Of a stretch of 64,000 nt of DNA, positions 24,063 to 36,726 are shown piece by piece. Every line of letters begins with the position of its first letter. The first letter of the stretch is position 1. The position numbers and the translations under genes were made by a program. The DNA is from Triglochin maritima. Taxonomy: Eukaryota > Streptophyta > Magnoliopsida > Alismatales > Juncaginaceae. The notes beneath the pieces were generated by a model that saw only the letters and a program-made list of their open reading frames with translations, made no database searches and was not told where the DNA came from. The DNA is taken from contig OY821771.1 in NCBI GenBank assembly GCA_963682175.1, forward strand, positions 40,754,201 to 40,818,200, written 5' to 3'.

Positions 24063-25844
24063 TGCAAACATACACCAACAAAGGTCAGATTTGCAGCTCA
24101 ATTTCTGAAGCAATCTTAATTGTTTTTCGTAAATAATTAGTGCAAAAGAAAGGCTGCTGAATACTTGAAGCTGAAAGCAGAATTTTGTTTTATCAGAAGT
24201 AATGTGGTTACATATTAAGCCACACATAAACCGCTGCTAAAAATAAAAACGCAAATCCTTGTTACATGGAATGTTAAAAATGGAAACGATAAACCAATAG
24301 ATGCATCCTAGATAACACGAAGATTGCAGATTTTCTAAAACATTCTCCTCATGTGCTTTACCACTACATCTTATACCCGTTAAAAGAGGCAGATTTTGGT
24401 TCTGTACTCTGTTAGTTGTTTACTTAAATATGTTCCAAAATGGAAGGTCTGTTATTTTTGTGTTGTCCTGAAACACTTATGCGGTTATTGTGCTTTTATT
24501 ACCAATTGTTGTTCTACTCCTAACATGTTTTTCTTCAAGTTTGGTTATCTTGTTTTCAAATGAAATGCAGAAATCTGCGACCCTCTCATAATTTTTTATT
24601 TTGATTTTTTTATTATCAGAAAGGAGCATACATTTTTTAGAGTTTTTAGTGTGAGGTATGCTTCGAAAAGGTTGATATTGGATTGTTGCATGTTGATTTT
24701 TCAAAATAACTAGGGTGCACTTACTCCCTAAATTTAACTCCATTATAAAATACTTTTGATATATATTCTTTTATTGTACGTTAAAGGTTTTGAATATTTT
24801 TTGGAAAGTTAACACTTTACAAAGACTAACCACTAATTTCTGAAGTTTATCTTTCTTCAACAAACTCTCAGAAACTGTATTATATACAATTTACAAATTG
24901 ATGGTTATCTTCTAAAAACAAAAATTAAACGAATCCATGTTTAATTTTCTTAAAAAAAGAAGTGTGACCAACAAGATATCGAGTCAGTTAGTTCCCGTGT
25001 GAAGTAGGTGTATGCAGTAAGTGATGCAATTCTAGGAAGTACCAAAAGAATCATTCAGTTTCACCAATTGGACTCTCAACAAATGGATGGAGTTGGTTGG
25101 ATTTAGTAAATGATCCAAACGTAGGTTCGTTGGTAAGTGCAACAAAACATTGATGGAAATTCGTTTAATTTATGAATTTCGCATAACTCATTCAGCAGAC
25201 CTCATTCTGAATTTCGCATAATGTAGCATTTATGAGTTCAAACAATAAATTTTATATAAAAAATGTGTTAAAAGCAACAAAACCACCAACCAGGATAGCA
25301 CATATGGTAGACCACTACTTGAAATTGTCGGATCACATTTTAAAACTTGTTAGAGATTAGAATAGATGAATCTTAAAAGTAAAGCAACAACACATTTCAG
25401 TTAATAAGATCAGTTCCAGTACACATCATCAACACCACACTGAAATTTCTGCAACAATGTAGTTATCATATCGAGCAAACTTTATTTGTGCATGATACTA
25501 CTATACAAGTTCGAAAGATAGAAGCACACATTTTGGAATGTGAAAAAAATTAGCTCCAATTATGGACATTCATTCATGTGAAAATCCAAACTACAACAAT
25601 CTTTGTGCTACAAGACATGATCCTACAAGTGGTTCTTAGCTTCTGTTGTGTTGCTATATACCTGTAAGTTTTACTTATGCATGATCTTCTTAGACTTGAA
25701 ATCGTTATGGTGTTTGAGCACTTCTAAGATGATCAGCAGAAGTCGCCTGTCATTCGGATGCGCTTAAAGTTGGAATACTTGAAGCTCAACCAAACAAGGA
25801 AAGGGTCACTCTTAAGACCAGAAATAAGTTGTCTGTGCTGGTAG
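24063..25844. other. intergenic DNA between the GDPDL relic and the transporter gene
   Basis: AT-rich sequence. I looked for the missing upstream GDPDL exons on the minus strand and saw none. The part next to 25844 should include the 3' untranslated region of the transporter gene. No transposon was identified. Confidence 0.6.
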
Positions 25845-28793
25845 TTAACGCGACTGGATCAGAGCTTCTCTATGATAGAGATTCTCATAGACCCGCATTA
25901 ATCTCATAGTCAGGCAAGAGGCAATGACACATCCAACCAAACAGACAAAAGTAAGAACCTGAAATGTGAGCCTGAAGCAGTCTGGTCCAAGGCAATGGTT
26001 ATTAGATGGTTGCTTGGCAAACTCGCTGTCGTATACAGAGCCAGCAAGCCAGTACGAGAAAAAAAGCGCCCCAAGAGGGTTTCCGAGCAACATGAAATTG
26101 TAAATGGTGCCAAAATCTGCCAGCCCAAATATCTCAGATGCGGTGGGAATCATTACAGTGAATTGGGCACCGTAACAGGCACCAAGCAGTGCAGTTAAGC
26201 CGTAAATCACCCACCGAGTTCCGGAGATGAAGAAAAGATATATTACACACATGAGTAGTTGTGTACACACCATCAAGGCCGTCCTAGGGAGCTGTTTGGA
26301 CCTGAAAATTGTAACAACGATCGCCGTCAGCATCCACGCATATAACGGAAATACTAATCGAATTAAATACCTGACAAGGTATTCCGAGATAGACCCTCCA
26401 CCGAGGCGTCCCACGAAATTGAAAAAACTGAACAAGCACAATAAGATGGTTGCATCCTCGATGTCGGCAGCAAGTCCAATCTGTGCAAGATTGTTAAGAA
26501 CAGTGACACCTGAGCCAACTCCAATGAAATATGCCAAGAACAGAAGCCAGAAATCAGCCTTGATCACAGCTTGACAAAACGTGAAATTCTCTCCCCTTCT
26601 CGGTTTACTGGTTGTATATTGTGCAAGAAGTGTGTCCACATCCTCACCCTCCTGTGAGGATTGCAATTCACCAGGAAAAGAGTTGGAATCTTCGTGGTCA
26701 CTTGACGAATTCGATGTGGTAGTAGCAGAATCAGATCTTTTGTGGTCCTTGGGTCGAGCCATGGTCATCCACACTGGGATGCCAAAGGGAGACAGGAGGA
26801 CCATCGCCGTTATGACGAGGAAAACGTAAGAAAGGCAGTCGGGAACCGTGAAATGATCGGTTAAAATGGTCACCACGACAAGATAGAGTCCAAGGGCCAT
26901 GCTGCTGTTCTGAACCAATTTAAAACGACCGGGTTCGTGAGAATCATCTTCTACAGAAGGGACACAAGCTCTAACACAGTACATAACCACGAGGCAAATC
27001 ACAGGTATTCCAAATGCGAGAATCAGCAAGAGTTTCGTGGGTGAGTTGTGAAGCACTCCTGAATGGACTTGGGTGTAAACGGCCGCACTGAGAGCAACAT
27101 AGCCCTTCAAAATTCCGGAGACTTCACCTCTACTGTGAGGAAAATTCCTCATGTTCGTCAAAATAGCTGCTGTTCCTAAACATGCGCTACTATTTGTACC
27201 GAGTATTAGCGCAAACCCCAACTGTACGTCACAACTAAATCACAATTAGTAGATATCACACCAACTTTCAAGGATTCAAGTCAGCTTAATGTTTTTAAAT
27301 TTGAACAAACAAATATTTAAAAGATGGCCATTGTTACAACAAGAAACAATGTTACAAAGAAATCGCTCTAAGCAGTCGAAAAGTTGCAAGAGAACAAAGA
27401 AAAACATTGCTTTGGAAGTTGGAACAGACCTTGGAAATATAAACAATTCCCGATTGTCATAGAGATTGTTTTCAGAATAAGAAATAAAGATCCAATGTTC
27501 TTTGTTTAGTAACTTGTGCAGGCAATAGAACAATTCTACCATATAACTGAATACCGAATTTCACATTAGAAAAAGCAACTAAGACTAACAATTTGTTATC
27601 TGGCAAATTGCTGAAGCAATGGCCACTAAAAAAATCTAAAAAAACAGTTTTTTTTACTAGCAGTAAATTCAAACAATGCAAACTTCTTATGTCCCACCAT
27701 GGCAACTCTTCCACAAGAAAAAACAAAAATGTGGGAAGATTATATTTATGGAAAACCCAAACTACATCTTTTTATGTTGATCGTGACAGTCTAATACTAT
27801 CTGATAGACTAATATAGAAAAGAACAAAACAAAACAGTCAAATTCAATATAAATTGCCACTTATATCTGATCCGATTCATATATAGATCCGAATCCCACC
27901 GAACCCGTCAAGCCATCCATCCTTTCCCTTTTTTTCCTCCAACAAATCATATTTTATATAAAAAACAAAATAATCCATAAAACAATCCCTCAAATTCCCA
28001 CCAATTCCCATCCCACTCCCAAATCCACACATTGCTAAAAAATCAAGATCGCTCAACGTTTCTAATCAAAACCTAAAACCCCAAAAGACCCAAAAAGAAA
28101 AACCTCCCAAAAAGCTCAAATCTTTGCAACCGAAACCCCCCAAAAAACCCAAACTCCCCACATTGCCAATAAAACCCCAACCAAAACCCAAAAAGCTCAA
28201 ATCTCTGCAACCAAAACCCCAATGAAACTCAAATCTTTTCAACAAAAAAACTGCCATCTTTCCATTCCAAAACCAACTTTCTTTTTTCTGGAACTGCCAA
28301 AACCAACCAACCTTCGAATCCCAGAGATGTTGGAAAAGGCCACTCAAAACCCCAACAAACCTAAAACCCACATTGCCAACAAAAAAAAACCCCATAATAC
28401 TGCAAACAACGAATCTAAAACCAACCTTGAAATCCAAGAAGAGGCCGAAAGAAGACTCACCAAAGCAAAGGCGACGTGTTGCATATCGTGGGCCAAGACA
28501 TACCAGAGAAGCCCAAAGCCAACGAAGGCCTCTCCGGCGCCGACAAGGAGCAAGACCCAAGGCCGGACGCCGTTGGAGAACAACCCGACGAGGAGTCCGA
28601 AGTTCTCCCCGAAGTCGTTGGCGACGCCGAGTAACGCCAGATCCTTCTGGCTGATCTCCATCGTTTTCTTGAGGGAGTGTGAGTAGAGAGGGAAGGTGAA
28701 CGCGCTCCCCGCCGCTATCTGCACCCACACCGCCGCCGCTAGTCCCACCCACGGCGGTCGCGTTCCCTTCTTCATCACTCTTGCGTCCGCCAT
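25845..28793 (-). CDS. nodulin-like major facilitator superfamily transporter (NFD4-like), 2 exons
   Basis: Exon 1 is 28793-28461 (111 codons) and exon 2 is 27221-25845, joined in phase 0 across a 1239-bp GT-AG intron; the product has 569 residues. It begins MADARVMKKGTRPPWVGLAA. The N-terminal half is a nodulin-like domain (GSAFTFPLYSHSLKK, LGVANDFGENFGLLVGLF, SRGEVSGILKGYVALSAAVY). A hydrophilic Ser/Asp-rich loop spans about residues 266-323, followed by a second bundle of membrane helices with FNFVGRLGGGSISEYLVR, FGTIYNFMLLGNPLGALFFSY. About twelve membrane segments are apparent. The substrate is unknown; related plant proteins include NUCLEAR FUSION DEFECTIVE 4 and putative monocarboxylate/iron-type carriers. 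No lesion was seen. The start is chosen because it gives the conserved N-terminus and follows a TATA box. Confidence 0.93.
27222..28460 (-). other. intron of the nodulin-like transporter gene
   Basis: Bounded by GTGAGTCTTC (donor) and GACGTACAG (acceptor) on the minus strand. The donor-proximal third is strongly C-rich/A-rich on the plus strand (repeated CCAAAACCC and CCCCAAAA type runs), so the transcript is G/U-rich there. Long open frames crossing the donor are artefacts of this low complexity. Confidence 0.85.
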
Positions 28794-28867
28794 TCCCAGT
28801 TAATTTTATCTCACCACCACCGACGTTGGAAGAAGAGTTGGGTTTGGTCTGGTCTGTTTTGTGGGGG

Positions 28868-28877
28868 TTTTATATAT
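28868..28877 (-). promoter_or_regulatory. putative TATA box of the transporter gene
   Basis: The minus strand reads TATATATAAA about 75 bases upstream of the start codon at 28793. Confidence 0.55.
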
Positions 28878-29374
28878 AGAGTTGAGTTTGTTGGGTTAGT
28901 TGGAGTTTGTTACTATGGTCGTCATTATTATTATTATTATTCGATAATTTTGTGTTTTTTGTTTTACGAATATGAGCATAATTAAATTAACTAATTAAGA
29001 GAAGGTGGTGAGAACTTCCAGTTGGACTGTTTTTTTGACATGCAACCGCTCAGGACTCAGGAGGGAAAAAGATCATCAACTCAACTTTTCTTTTTGCACG
29101 TGTGTCCTTAAGGATCTCAACATTTACATCACGAACTTTCAAAAAAAAACTTGTCAAAGTACGGTGGACTTAATTTGTCGGGAACTACTAAACGTCGTCC
29201 CAAAACTACTTAAATCGCTCATTGAAATTACCAAATTGCCCTTAACAATATATTTAATACCCATATCGTCCCGTGTCTTTAAACAAGGTTTTTGACTCAG
29301 TTTTACTAACATTCCTAGTACCAACACCACGAAAATGTCTGGCGAAACACCTAGATCAGGCGAAGTAACGGAGA

Positions 29375-29620
29375 CAGATTTTTTTTTCCGACTCGGGCGT
29401 CTGGCTAAGACGCCTGCACCATCGTGGAGGCGTTTGGCTAAGAAAACTCAACCATGGTTGAGGCGTCTTAGCCAGACGTCTCCACGATAGTACAGACGTC
29501 TTAGCCAGACGCCTATACCATGGTGTAAGTGTCTCGCTAAGACGCCTCAACCATGGTGGAGCGTCTTAGCCAGACGCCGCCACGATGGTACAGACGTCTT
29601 AGCCAGACGTCCCGTTTTTT
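29375..29620. repeat. array of GGCGTCTTAGCCAGACGCC-type hairpin repeats
   Basis: Multiple tandem and inverted copies of units such as GGCGTCTTAGCCAGACGCC, each able to pair a GGCGTCT stem with AGACGCC around a 5-base loop. Several units are joined by CATGGTGGAG or CGATGGTACA type spacers that are themselves partly palindromic. In translation they give RLAKTP/RLSQTP repeats, but stops show it is not coding now. Confidence 0.8.
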
Positions 29621-29942
29621 TAATTTTTTGTCAAATTAAAATTATACGGTGTGTTATCTCAATTTTTTTGACGTTTCTTTGCAAGTTTTCGGTGGTAACC
29701 GGTCGGATTACAATGAGTTTTTTTGCAAGTGATGAAAATTCAAAAAAATTTCAGATCCAACATTTTTTAAGTTCCAAATCCCCCGGTGGTAAAACATCCT
29801 GACTTACAAATACCACCTTGAAATTGTTGGATCTGGAAATTTTTGAATTTTCGGTGTACCGAAGAGGTATTGGTCATCCAAATATAGTAATTATTAACTT
29901 ATTAATTAATTTAACAATTATCTAAATTTATAATCAATTATC

Positions 29943-30220
29943 TTTTTAAAAAAATAATAAAAAATTACGGGCGTCCGACGGAGCCGCCCCCACGTAGGAG
30001 GGGGCGTCTGGCTAAGACGCCTCCCCCATGGGGGAGGCGTCTTACACAGACGTCTGTCCCATGGGCGGAGCGTCTGGGTAAAACGCCCCCCCGATGGGTA
30101 AGGCGTCTGGGTAAAACGCCGCCCCCATGGGGAAGGCGTCTTAGCCAGACGCCCCCTCCTACGTGGGGCGGCTCCGTCGGACGTCCGTAATTTTTTATTA
30201 TTTTTTATTATTTTTTTATT
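29943..30220. repeat. foldback (long inverted repeat)
   Basis: Arms of about 60-65 bp (29957-30021 and 30133-30196), nearly perfect, read inward as ATTACGG-CGTCCGACGGAG then GCCGCCCC, CACGTAGGAG and GGGGCGTCTGGCTAAGACGCC. One substitution and one single-base indel separate the arms. The loop region itself contains further GGCGTCT/AGACGCC hairpins and a CCCCCATGGGGG palindrome. T-rich and A-rich flanks are also mirror-like. The structure could fold into one long stem if transcribed. Confidence 0.85.
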
Positions 30221-30441
30221 AAAAAGATGTTAGATATTTTACCAGATTCGAGTACACTGGGGCGTCCGTTGGTTCATTACTGACCTCCAAAACATTATTT
30301 TTTATGATTACAAGAGGAATATGAAAAGAGATGTGTGATATGAGGGTAAAATGTCGCGTTATAGCAGTAGAAATGAGAGAATGGCAAAATGGTAATTTCA
30401 ATGGACGATTTAAGTAATTTTGGGACGATGTTTAGCAATTC

Positions 30442-31436
30442 AGAATTTGTCTTTGCTTTCTTTTTCGTTAATTAGTGATTACCGGTCGGGAACTGACTCA
30501 ATTGTGTATTTAAATCCTCAGTTTGATAGCCATAAGGTTTTTGGAGTTTGGTATTAATTTTGCAATTAAATCCCAATGCATAACTCACGATAAATGGAAC
30601 TTCATCCTGATCAAAGATAATTCAAGACAAAAATCTACAAAGTGAGCTAATTATAAAAGCTGAAAGTAAAACGAAAGTAAGATGATGTACTGTCTTCTTT
30701 ATACGAAGATGTCCCTAATGCATGTTTTCAAGTGCTCATGAATGGAGGCAAAATACAAACACAAATTTGATGACTTTATCTCCGTCTGCACTATCAGCAA
30801 GTTGTTATGGTTAAGACTTAAGAGTACTCAAACACAAGCTAAACACAATCTGTACTTATGGCTTGGAAGATTCTGTCGTTGCAAAAAGATCTTAATTCTT
30901 AAGTGGGGAGATAATGTTTGGTAAATCGTATATCATGAATAGTCTCTGTCTTCCTAGTGAGTGTTCCATATCCCATTGCATCATGACAAGTCTTTTTCTT
31001 TTGAGGTTCGCAGAGTTGTACTATATATGGTGGTGATGATGTTCAGTGACAGAATCATATGATCAAGGAATCTAAACGAGGAGAAGTAAGTGAGTTGCAT
31101 CATTAAGTCAATTCTTTTTGCTGTCATCAAAGAATTATTTGATCGCATTAATCTAGGAACACCAAGACGAAAGTATATACGAATCCTAAAATAACCAACA
31201 AAATTCACCTCAATCGACCACCATGTAACATGTATGTTTAAAAATTGATATAAAACCTTTACACACATAGACTCGTGCTCGACCACCTAACTTTTTCAAG
31301 GTGGGAACATCATCATGCAGGTATTGTTGCATGACAGCATCAACCACTAGGTTTGTGCTCAGATTGTTGTAATATATGTTGGGATCAATGATGCCAATAA
31401 ACCTAACTTTATTTTCCCTAGAGAAAATTGAGGGTT
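30442..31436. other. spacer between two MULE relatives
   Basis: About 1 kb without recognised gene or repeat. Short open frames exist on both strands but none shows a domain, codon pattern or splice structure that would support a gene. Confidence 0.55.
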
Positions 31437-32552
31437 ACTATTTGTCGTCGGAAAATTACTTAAATTGTCCTAATAATTACATTTTTGCCCTTAACAAATC
31501 ACTTAATACCCATTTCGTCTAGTGTCTTTAAATAAGATTTTTAACTCAGTTTTACTCACATTCTCTGTACGAACACCACGAAAATGTCTGACGAAACGCC
31601 TGACTCCGGTGAGGTAACGTCTTAGCTAGACGCCTTTTTTTATTTAATTTTCTGTTAAATTAATTTTTTTCAGGTTCCGTTACAAGATTTCGGCGGTGAC
31701 GAAGTAGATTACAGTGAGTTTTTTTGATAGTAAACAAATATATACAACAATCGATGAAGCTTGTAAATGGGAGAAACAAGTTGTCATAGGAGCCGAATTT
31801 TTTTTGGTTATATCATCATACAAACCAAAAACAGATAACCGGATGGATTGTAACCTGAGATGTGATCGCATACATGAAATGAGTTCTTGTGATAAGAGTA
31901 TTGCACCACGGAAGAACACAAAAAGAAAAGGTTACAGTTGTCTTTTTTTTGGTAAAAGTAGTCGAGCGATGGTATCGTGATGGATGAGTCGTTGTTTCTA
32001 ATAGCACTCATGGGCAGCACAACCACACACTTGCGGTTTATTCATAGGGTCAGCGGACTTAGTGTTGGAGTCGAGCAAATTGTTCGTGACATGATTGACG
32101 CACAAGCAAGACCACGTAACATTTTGTTGGCAGTAAATGAGAAATTGCCAGAGGAGAATCCCAATCAGAGACACATTTATAACTTCAGAGAGTACACGAG
32201 GAGGACAAAATCTGAAGACAGGAATCCCTCTCAGTAGTTTCTCAGTCAGACAGTGCAATATAAGTGTTTGCATTGGATTGTGACAGATGAAAAAAACTAA
32301 TGTCTCCACTCACGCATTTTTGGCACATCCGACGTCAGTTCAATTGTTGCGTACATACCCTTTCGTAATCTGCATGGATTCGACGTATAAGACGAACAAG
32401 TACAAGATGCTTTTGTTTGAGATGGTTGAGGTTACTCCAACAAACATGAATTTTCTCGTCGGATATGCGATTTTGATGGATGAGACCGAGTCTAATTACC
32501 GGTGGGTGTTGGAGAGGTTGCGAGATCTGTTATTGGATACTGTTAGCCTGAT
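31437..32552 (+). pseudogene. decayed Mutator-like transposase (FAR1-related type), 3' truncated
   Basis: The first 160 bp repeat the left end of the element at 29179. After an ATG at 31584 (MSDETPDSGEV) come broken frames with transposase similarity: CKWEKQVVIGAEFFLVISSYK at 31770-31830, RCDRIHEMSS, then LVRDMIDAQARPRNILLAVNEK in degenerate form, then from 32303 THAFLAHPTSVQLLRTYPFV, MDSTYKTNKYKMLLFEMV (first catalytic Asp region of MULE transposases) and NYRWVLERLRDLL. Stops and frameshifts are numerous. Homology ends abruptly at about 32550, where unrelated repeat sequence begins, so the second half including the later catalytic residues is gone. Confidence 0.85.
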
Positions 32553-32940
32553 TGCAATAAACCGTCCGGTTGACCGTTCCGAAGAAACCTCAGTCGACCG
32601 AACCCTAAACGGTTTACCGTGTTTGACCCTGATTTTGCCTTTGTCAAATTTTGGATTTATTTCCAACAAAATTTGATCTTTTGAGTTTTTTAGCAAATTC
32701 ATATCTTATGTAATATATTATCCTATGTAATATTAAAATTATTACACCTCATAATATACACACCTCATATGAATTTATTATGATTCTAATTATGTCAATT
32801 CTCATGACATATTGATTTTATTCATTCATCACATGTGTCTTTTTTTCACATGAAACCTGACACATCATATGAACTCAAAATCAAACTTCTTGTTTCTCAG
32901 TTTTGTGGTGTGACCTATATGAAGATCTAAGTCAAATTGA
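32553..32940 (-). repeat. dispersed repeat with CGGTCGACCG-like dyads, inverted copy of 52000-52450
   Basis: Read on the minus strand this segment is collinear with about 52000-52400 plus: the block around CAAATTTTGTTGGAA, the block with ATATGACACATGTG-like sequence, and the TATAGGTCACACC-like end. It contains GGTTGACCG and GTCGACCG motifs at 32575-32610. It joins the truncated MULE directly, without a visible target duplication. It is a fragment of an LTR-type element. Confidence 0.7.
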
Positions 32941-35900
32941 CAGCGATATTAAACACTTAACTCCAGTCAACCAACTAACTGCCACGACTTAGCCGTTTTA
33001 CTTCGAACGGTTAGCCAGGTCCTACAACAAATAAAACTAGCGTAAATTGATCTCTAGGATACCCAAGAACAACAACAATTGAATTTGGGTTTGAAAAACT
33101 AGCAGACGAATTGTAACTGACTCATTAGACCAACACATCGGACAGACGTCGTAGCAGGCTGGTAGACTGGTTAAAAATAGTTACTTACTGAGTGAGAGTC
33201 ATCTACTTCACGAACTCCAGCCAACCAAATAACCACCACAACTTAGCAAAGTTGTACTTATTTTGATAATTTGCACACGTAAAATGATTTCTATCAATAA
33301 AACGTAAAGTTGATGTTTATCTAAAAGTTAGTTTGTTTTGTCTTCAAAAGCATACAAGTAACGCAACAAAAAATTAATTGATTCCATCACTAGTAGCTAA
33401 AATCTCAAGACATGAAGTTGTTCATATGCTTTGATTGATAACTTTTTGTGAGTTACGTGTTGTTATATTCATACCAAAAAAAAACCATTTTACTCGACTA
33501 ACTATTATTTTAATCGGAGTTAGAAATCTCACATATACAAGTTTTAAAATTTTTACAAAAGAATTTAGTCTTAACGAACTCAAAAATGAAAAATAGTCAA
33601 CTCCCATATGAAAAACAACCGACCAGACAACATTGATAAACAGATTCAATTTATGTCACGGTTTTGAGATGTTTGAAATGTATTACAAAATAGTACTTAA
33701 ACTGACAAGCTTTTTGAGGGGATTAAGAATATGAAGTAAGATTTTTCAAAATATTTTTGGATTATAGCATAAGCTAAGAAAAAGCGAAAGAAAAACAAGT
33801 GGAACAAAGAATCTTTCAAAACAAAAGGAAGTGGCTGAATTGAAAATATAGGATCAGATGTAGGTAAAATGGAAAAAAAAAACAAAGTATTTTTTTATCA
33901 TAAAAAAAACTTGTTACTAAAAGGACAAGAGAATGAAAACTTTAAAACAAAATTTTGACCAGCCAAAGTAGTCAAGCTTAAAGTGCACATATCTTTAGTA
34001 GCTTGGATTAATTTCCCCTAAGAATAAAATCTACGTTCCAACCACATAGACTGTGCACTAAGATTTTACAAGAAAATCCATTTTCCTTGAACATAGTTAT
34101 GTAAAGTACAACTTAACCTTAGCAAGCAGCAAGCTTCTAAAATTTTGTAAAATTGGATAAGAAACATGTCGGCTAGTAGTATCTACTCCTACCTTTGAAA
34201 TTGAATAGGTAAAGGTAGGAAACGCCAAAACAAAGCCACCTTAGGAGGAAAATATCAACTTGTTGGAATGAGGCTAAAGTTTGCCAACATATTCACGTCC
34301 TATCCTTCATGTCTCACTTAGTACGTGTCATTCATTAATCAGAATTTCGACGAAAGGGAAAATAGAAAACAATGATGACGTGGGATATAGAAAGTGATCT
34401 GACTTTCGGTTTGGAACTATTACATATGTATAATAAATAACATAGGCAAAATAAAATTATATCTTGTCATTTAAGAGTACACACGTTGGAATTAAAATTT
34501 CTAACTACCAAGCTAACCACCATTGGTTGTTCAATTGCTTGAACTTTATGAAGCGACTTTTTGTTGCACTTTAGTCGAAACCTAAAACCTGATTCACCAT
34601 CTAGGTTATCAAAGACTAGGAATCTAACAACAAAGTTAATCTAATTGCTTGCCGAAAAGTTTACTTTTATAATCCAGGTATAAAAACCAATTAGAATAAT
34701 TTGTCCAAGCCCAAAATTAACGTTTGTAGTCCGTTGTGATCCATCCTGAAGGGTCCATCAATTAATAATCCGACGGCCCATTTTGAAAATTCCATTTATT
34801 GGCTGGACTAGAACATTTTAGGGTCATATTCTGGAAAGGCCCAATAGGGATGTATTGGTTAATAGGAATATCAATTTCCTCGAAAATTATAACAAGGTTA
34901 ACAAATTGGAGTCTAGATTGTGTAAAGTCTTGCTCTTCTTCCCTAACTAATAACTATCACCAAAAGAGAGTTTCTTGGGTGGACTTTCTAACAAATTGGA
35001 GTAGGACTTATTTCTCCTTTTGTACACAAAAGATTTACGTTATGAATATGCAGGTCTCAGTTTCCAAAACCTATTTCATAAAATAACAAATTTGCTGTTT
35101 TCAATTAGTTTTTTCATAATCTTGATAGATTATAAGAACCTCGTGAATTTAGAGTTTTACAACTACTGCCTATGACACATTGACTTTGTCGTCGAGAGAG
35201 AAAAAATACATCATTGGAAAATCAATAGATATGTGTTTATTGATTTAATCGATAGTACTTATTCAATTGTTTGTCGACAACATTATTTACTGATTCATAG
35301 AAAACTAGACAAAGTCTATCTCGATCAATATAGTCTAGTAGTCGGAGATCGATTTCTCCTTATCCGAGCCGTCCATCGACGTATCAACGGCTGATGTGAG
35401 CTTGCCTGGCAATTTGACGACGGGACCACCAACATATAACATATTTCGATTCCAAGAGACCAAGACCAGTCCTCAAATTATGATAAGAATTACCATTTCG
35501 TATTTTCTTTGTATCATGTCAATTTTTAATGCTAACACACAAAAGTGACATGTCGTGATGCTAATGCTTATCCATTTTACAAAAAATATAAAAAATCCAA
35601 CCTCATCACAGTACACATAGAATAGCACCTAGTTGGAAATAATGACCATTATTTGTTATCCACTTGAAATAGTTGTTTTTTTATAACAAAATTATCCAAT
35701 TATTTTTTTAGGTGGTATTACAAGTCTTGCATATCAACATGATACATGAACTTTGTTCATAAACAAAGAGGTGACCAATAATTTCCACTTGGCTGTAACC
35801 ACCATTCATGAGTGTTGACTTAAGTATAAAGTAGACCATTTAAATATCTTCCTCAAAGGAAAGAAGACTAGAAAGAAGCTCTCCAACATGTTCAAGAGTT

Positions 35901-36726
35901 CCATAGAAACTTTTTAACAACATTTTTAGTAAAATCCATTTCAAATGAGACCCTTATCTTTTTTTTCTATTCATCTGATCATTTTTGTACAAAAGGAGAT
36001 AACATTTGATTATACACAAACAGAATGGAAAGCAAAGAAAGTTAACAGTTGGTCTGTGGATTACTGGATATGATGTGTAGACAGTGATGTTTTTTTCTTG
36101 TTGATCTTATCTACATGTGTATATTAAGAATTTAGTAGGCAAATTATATATTTGCATACGAATATTGATCCGACTTGGCTACCATATATCTCCAATAACT
36201 CCCAACTGTCTCTGGATGTTGATTGATGCATAAGAACACAATTAAATTATCTTTTACTATTATTACATCATAACTACTATTACATAAAATACTAAAATTA
36301 CATCAATTGATGCAAGTGGTTTTGGCTTGGTTTTCCAGATAGACCGCGTTTAATTCACACGCTCAAAGATTGGGACCTTGCATGTACATTTATTATGGAC
36401 ACAAGAAAAAATAAATCACAAACTTAGTTCTCAAGTATATTCGTCATTTATATGGCCCATTTGTTTGGGAACATTATCATGTGCTGGTCTCACGTCCCTA
36501 TTACCTATAGCTATTTGGTCATATATCAAATCAGTAACGAATTCTATCAAAATATTTATTTCGTAAATTATTTCAACAAAAAAATTACAATATAAATAAA
36601 TTGCACTGCACTCTCAAATTTGAAGAACATGAAAATTTTTCGCATTCAAAGTCATAACTAAATCTCGGATTAATTTCAACCTTATGAAAATATTTTCATG
36701 CATATTCCGAGCACGAATATAAATAA
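32941..36726. other. AT-rich intergenic DNA
   Basis: Nearly 3.8 kb with no convincing coding sequence, terminal repeats or RNA gene. Open frames are short and scattered on both strands. Old transposon debris is likely but was not identifiable by eye. Confidence 0.55.

Larger units (their letters stand above)
29179..30441 (+). mobile_element. deletion derivative of a Mutator-like element
   Basis: The ends form an inverted repeat: about 29195-29250 (CGTCCCAAAACTACTTAAAT...) pairs with 30375-30435 read on the other strand. Candidate 9-bp target sites are TTAATTTGT (29170-29178) and AGAATTTGT (30442-30450), seven of nine matching. The left 200 bp are collinear with 31437-31600, which leads into transposase sequence, including the start MSGETPRSGEV at 29336. 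The transposase body is missing; hairpin repeats fill the interior. This is a non-autonomous MULE. Confidence 0.7.

Noticed and set aside
24477..24743. Candidate missing upstream GDPDL exon (88-codon minus frame)
   Set aside because: The translation has no GDPD motifs, and flanking splice sites do not fit.
28066..28752. 228-codon minus-strand and 154-codon plus-strand frames over the transporter exon 1
   Set aside because: They overlap the well-supported nodulin-like exon in other frames or on the other strand and continue into low-complexity intron.
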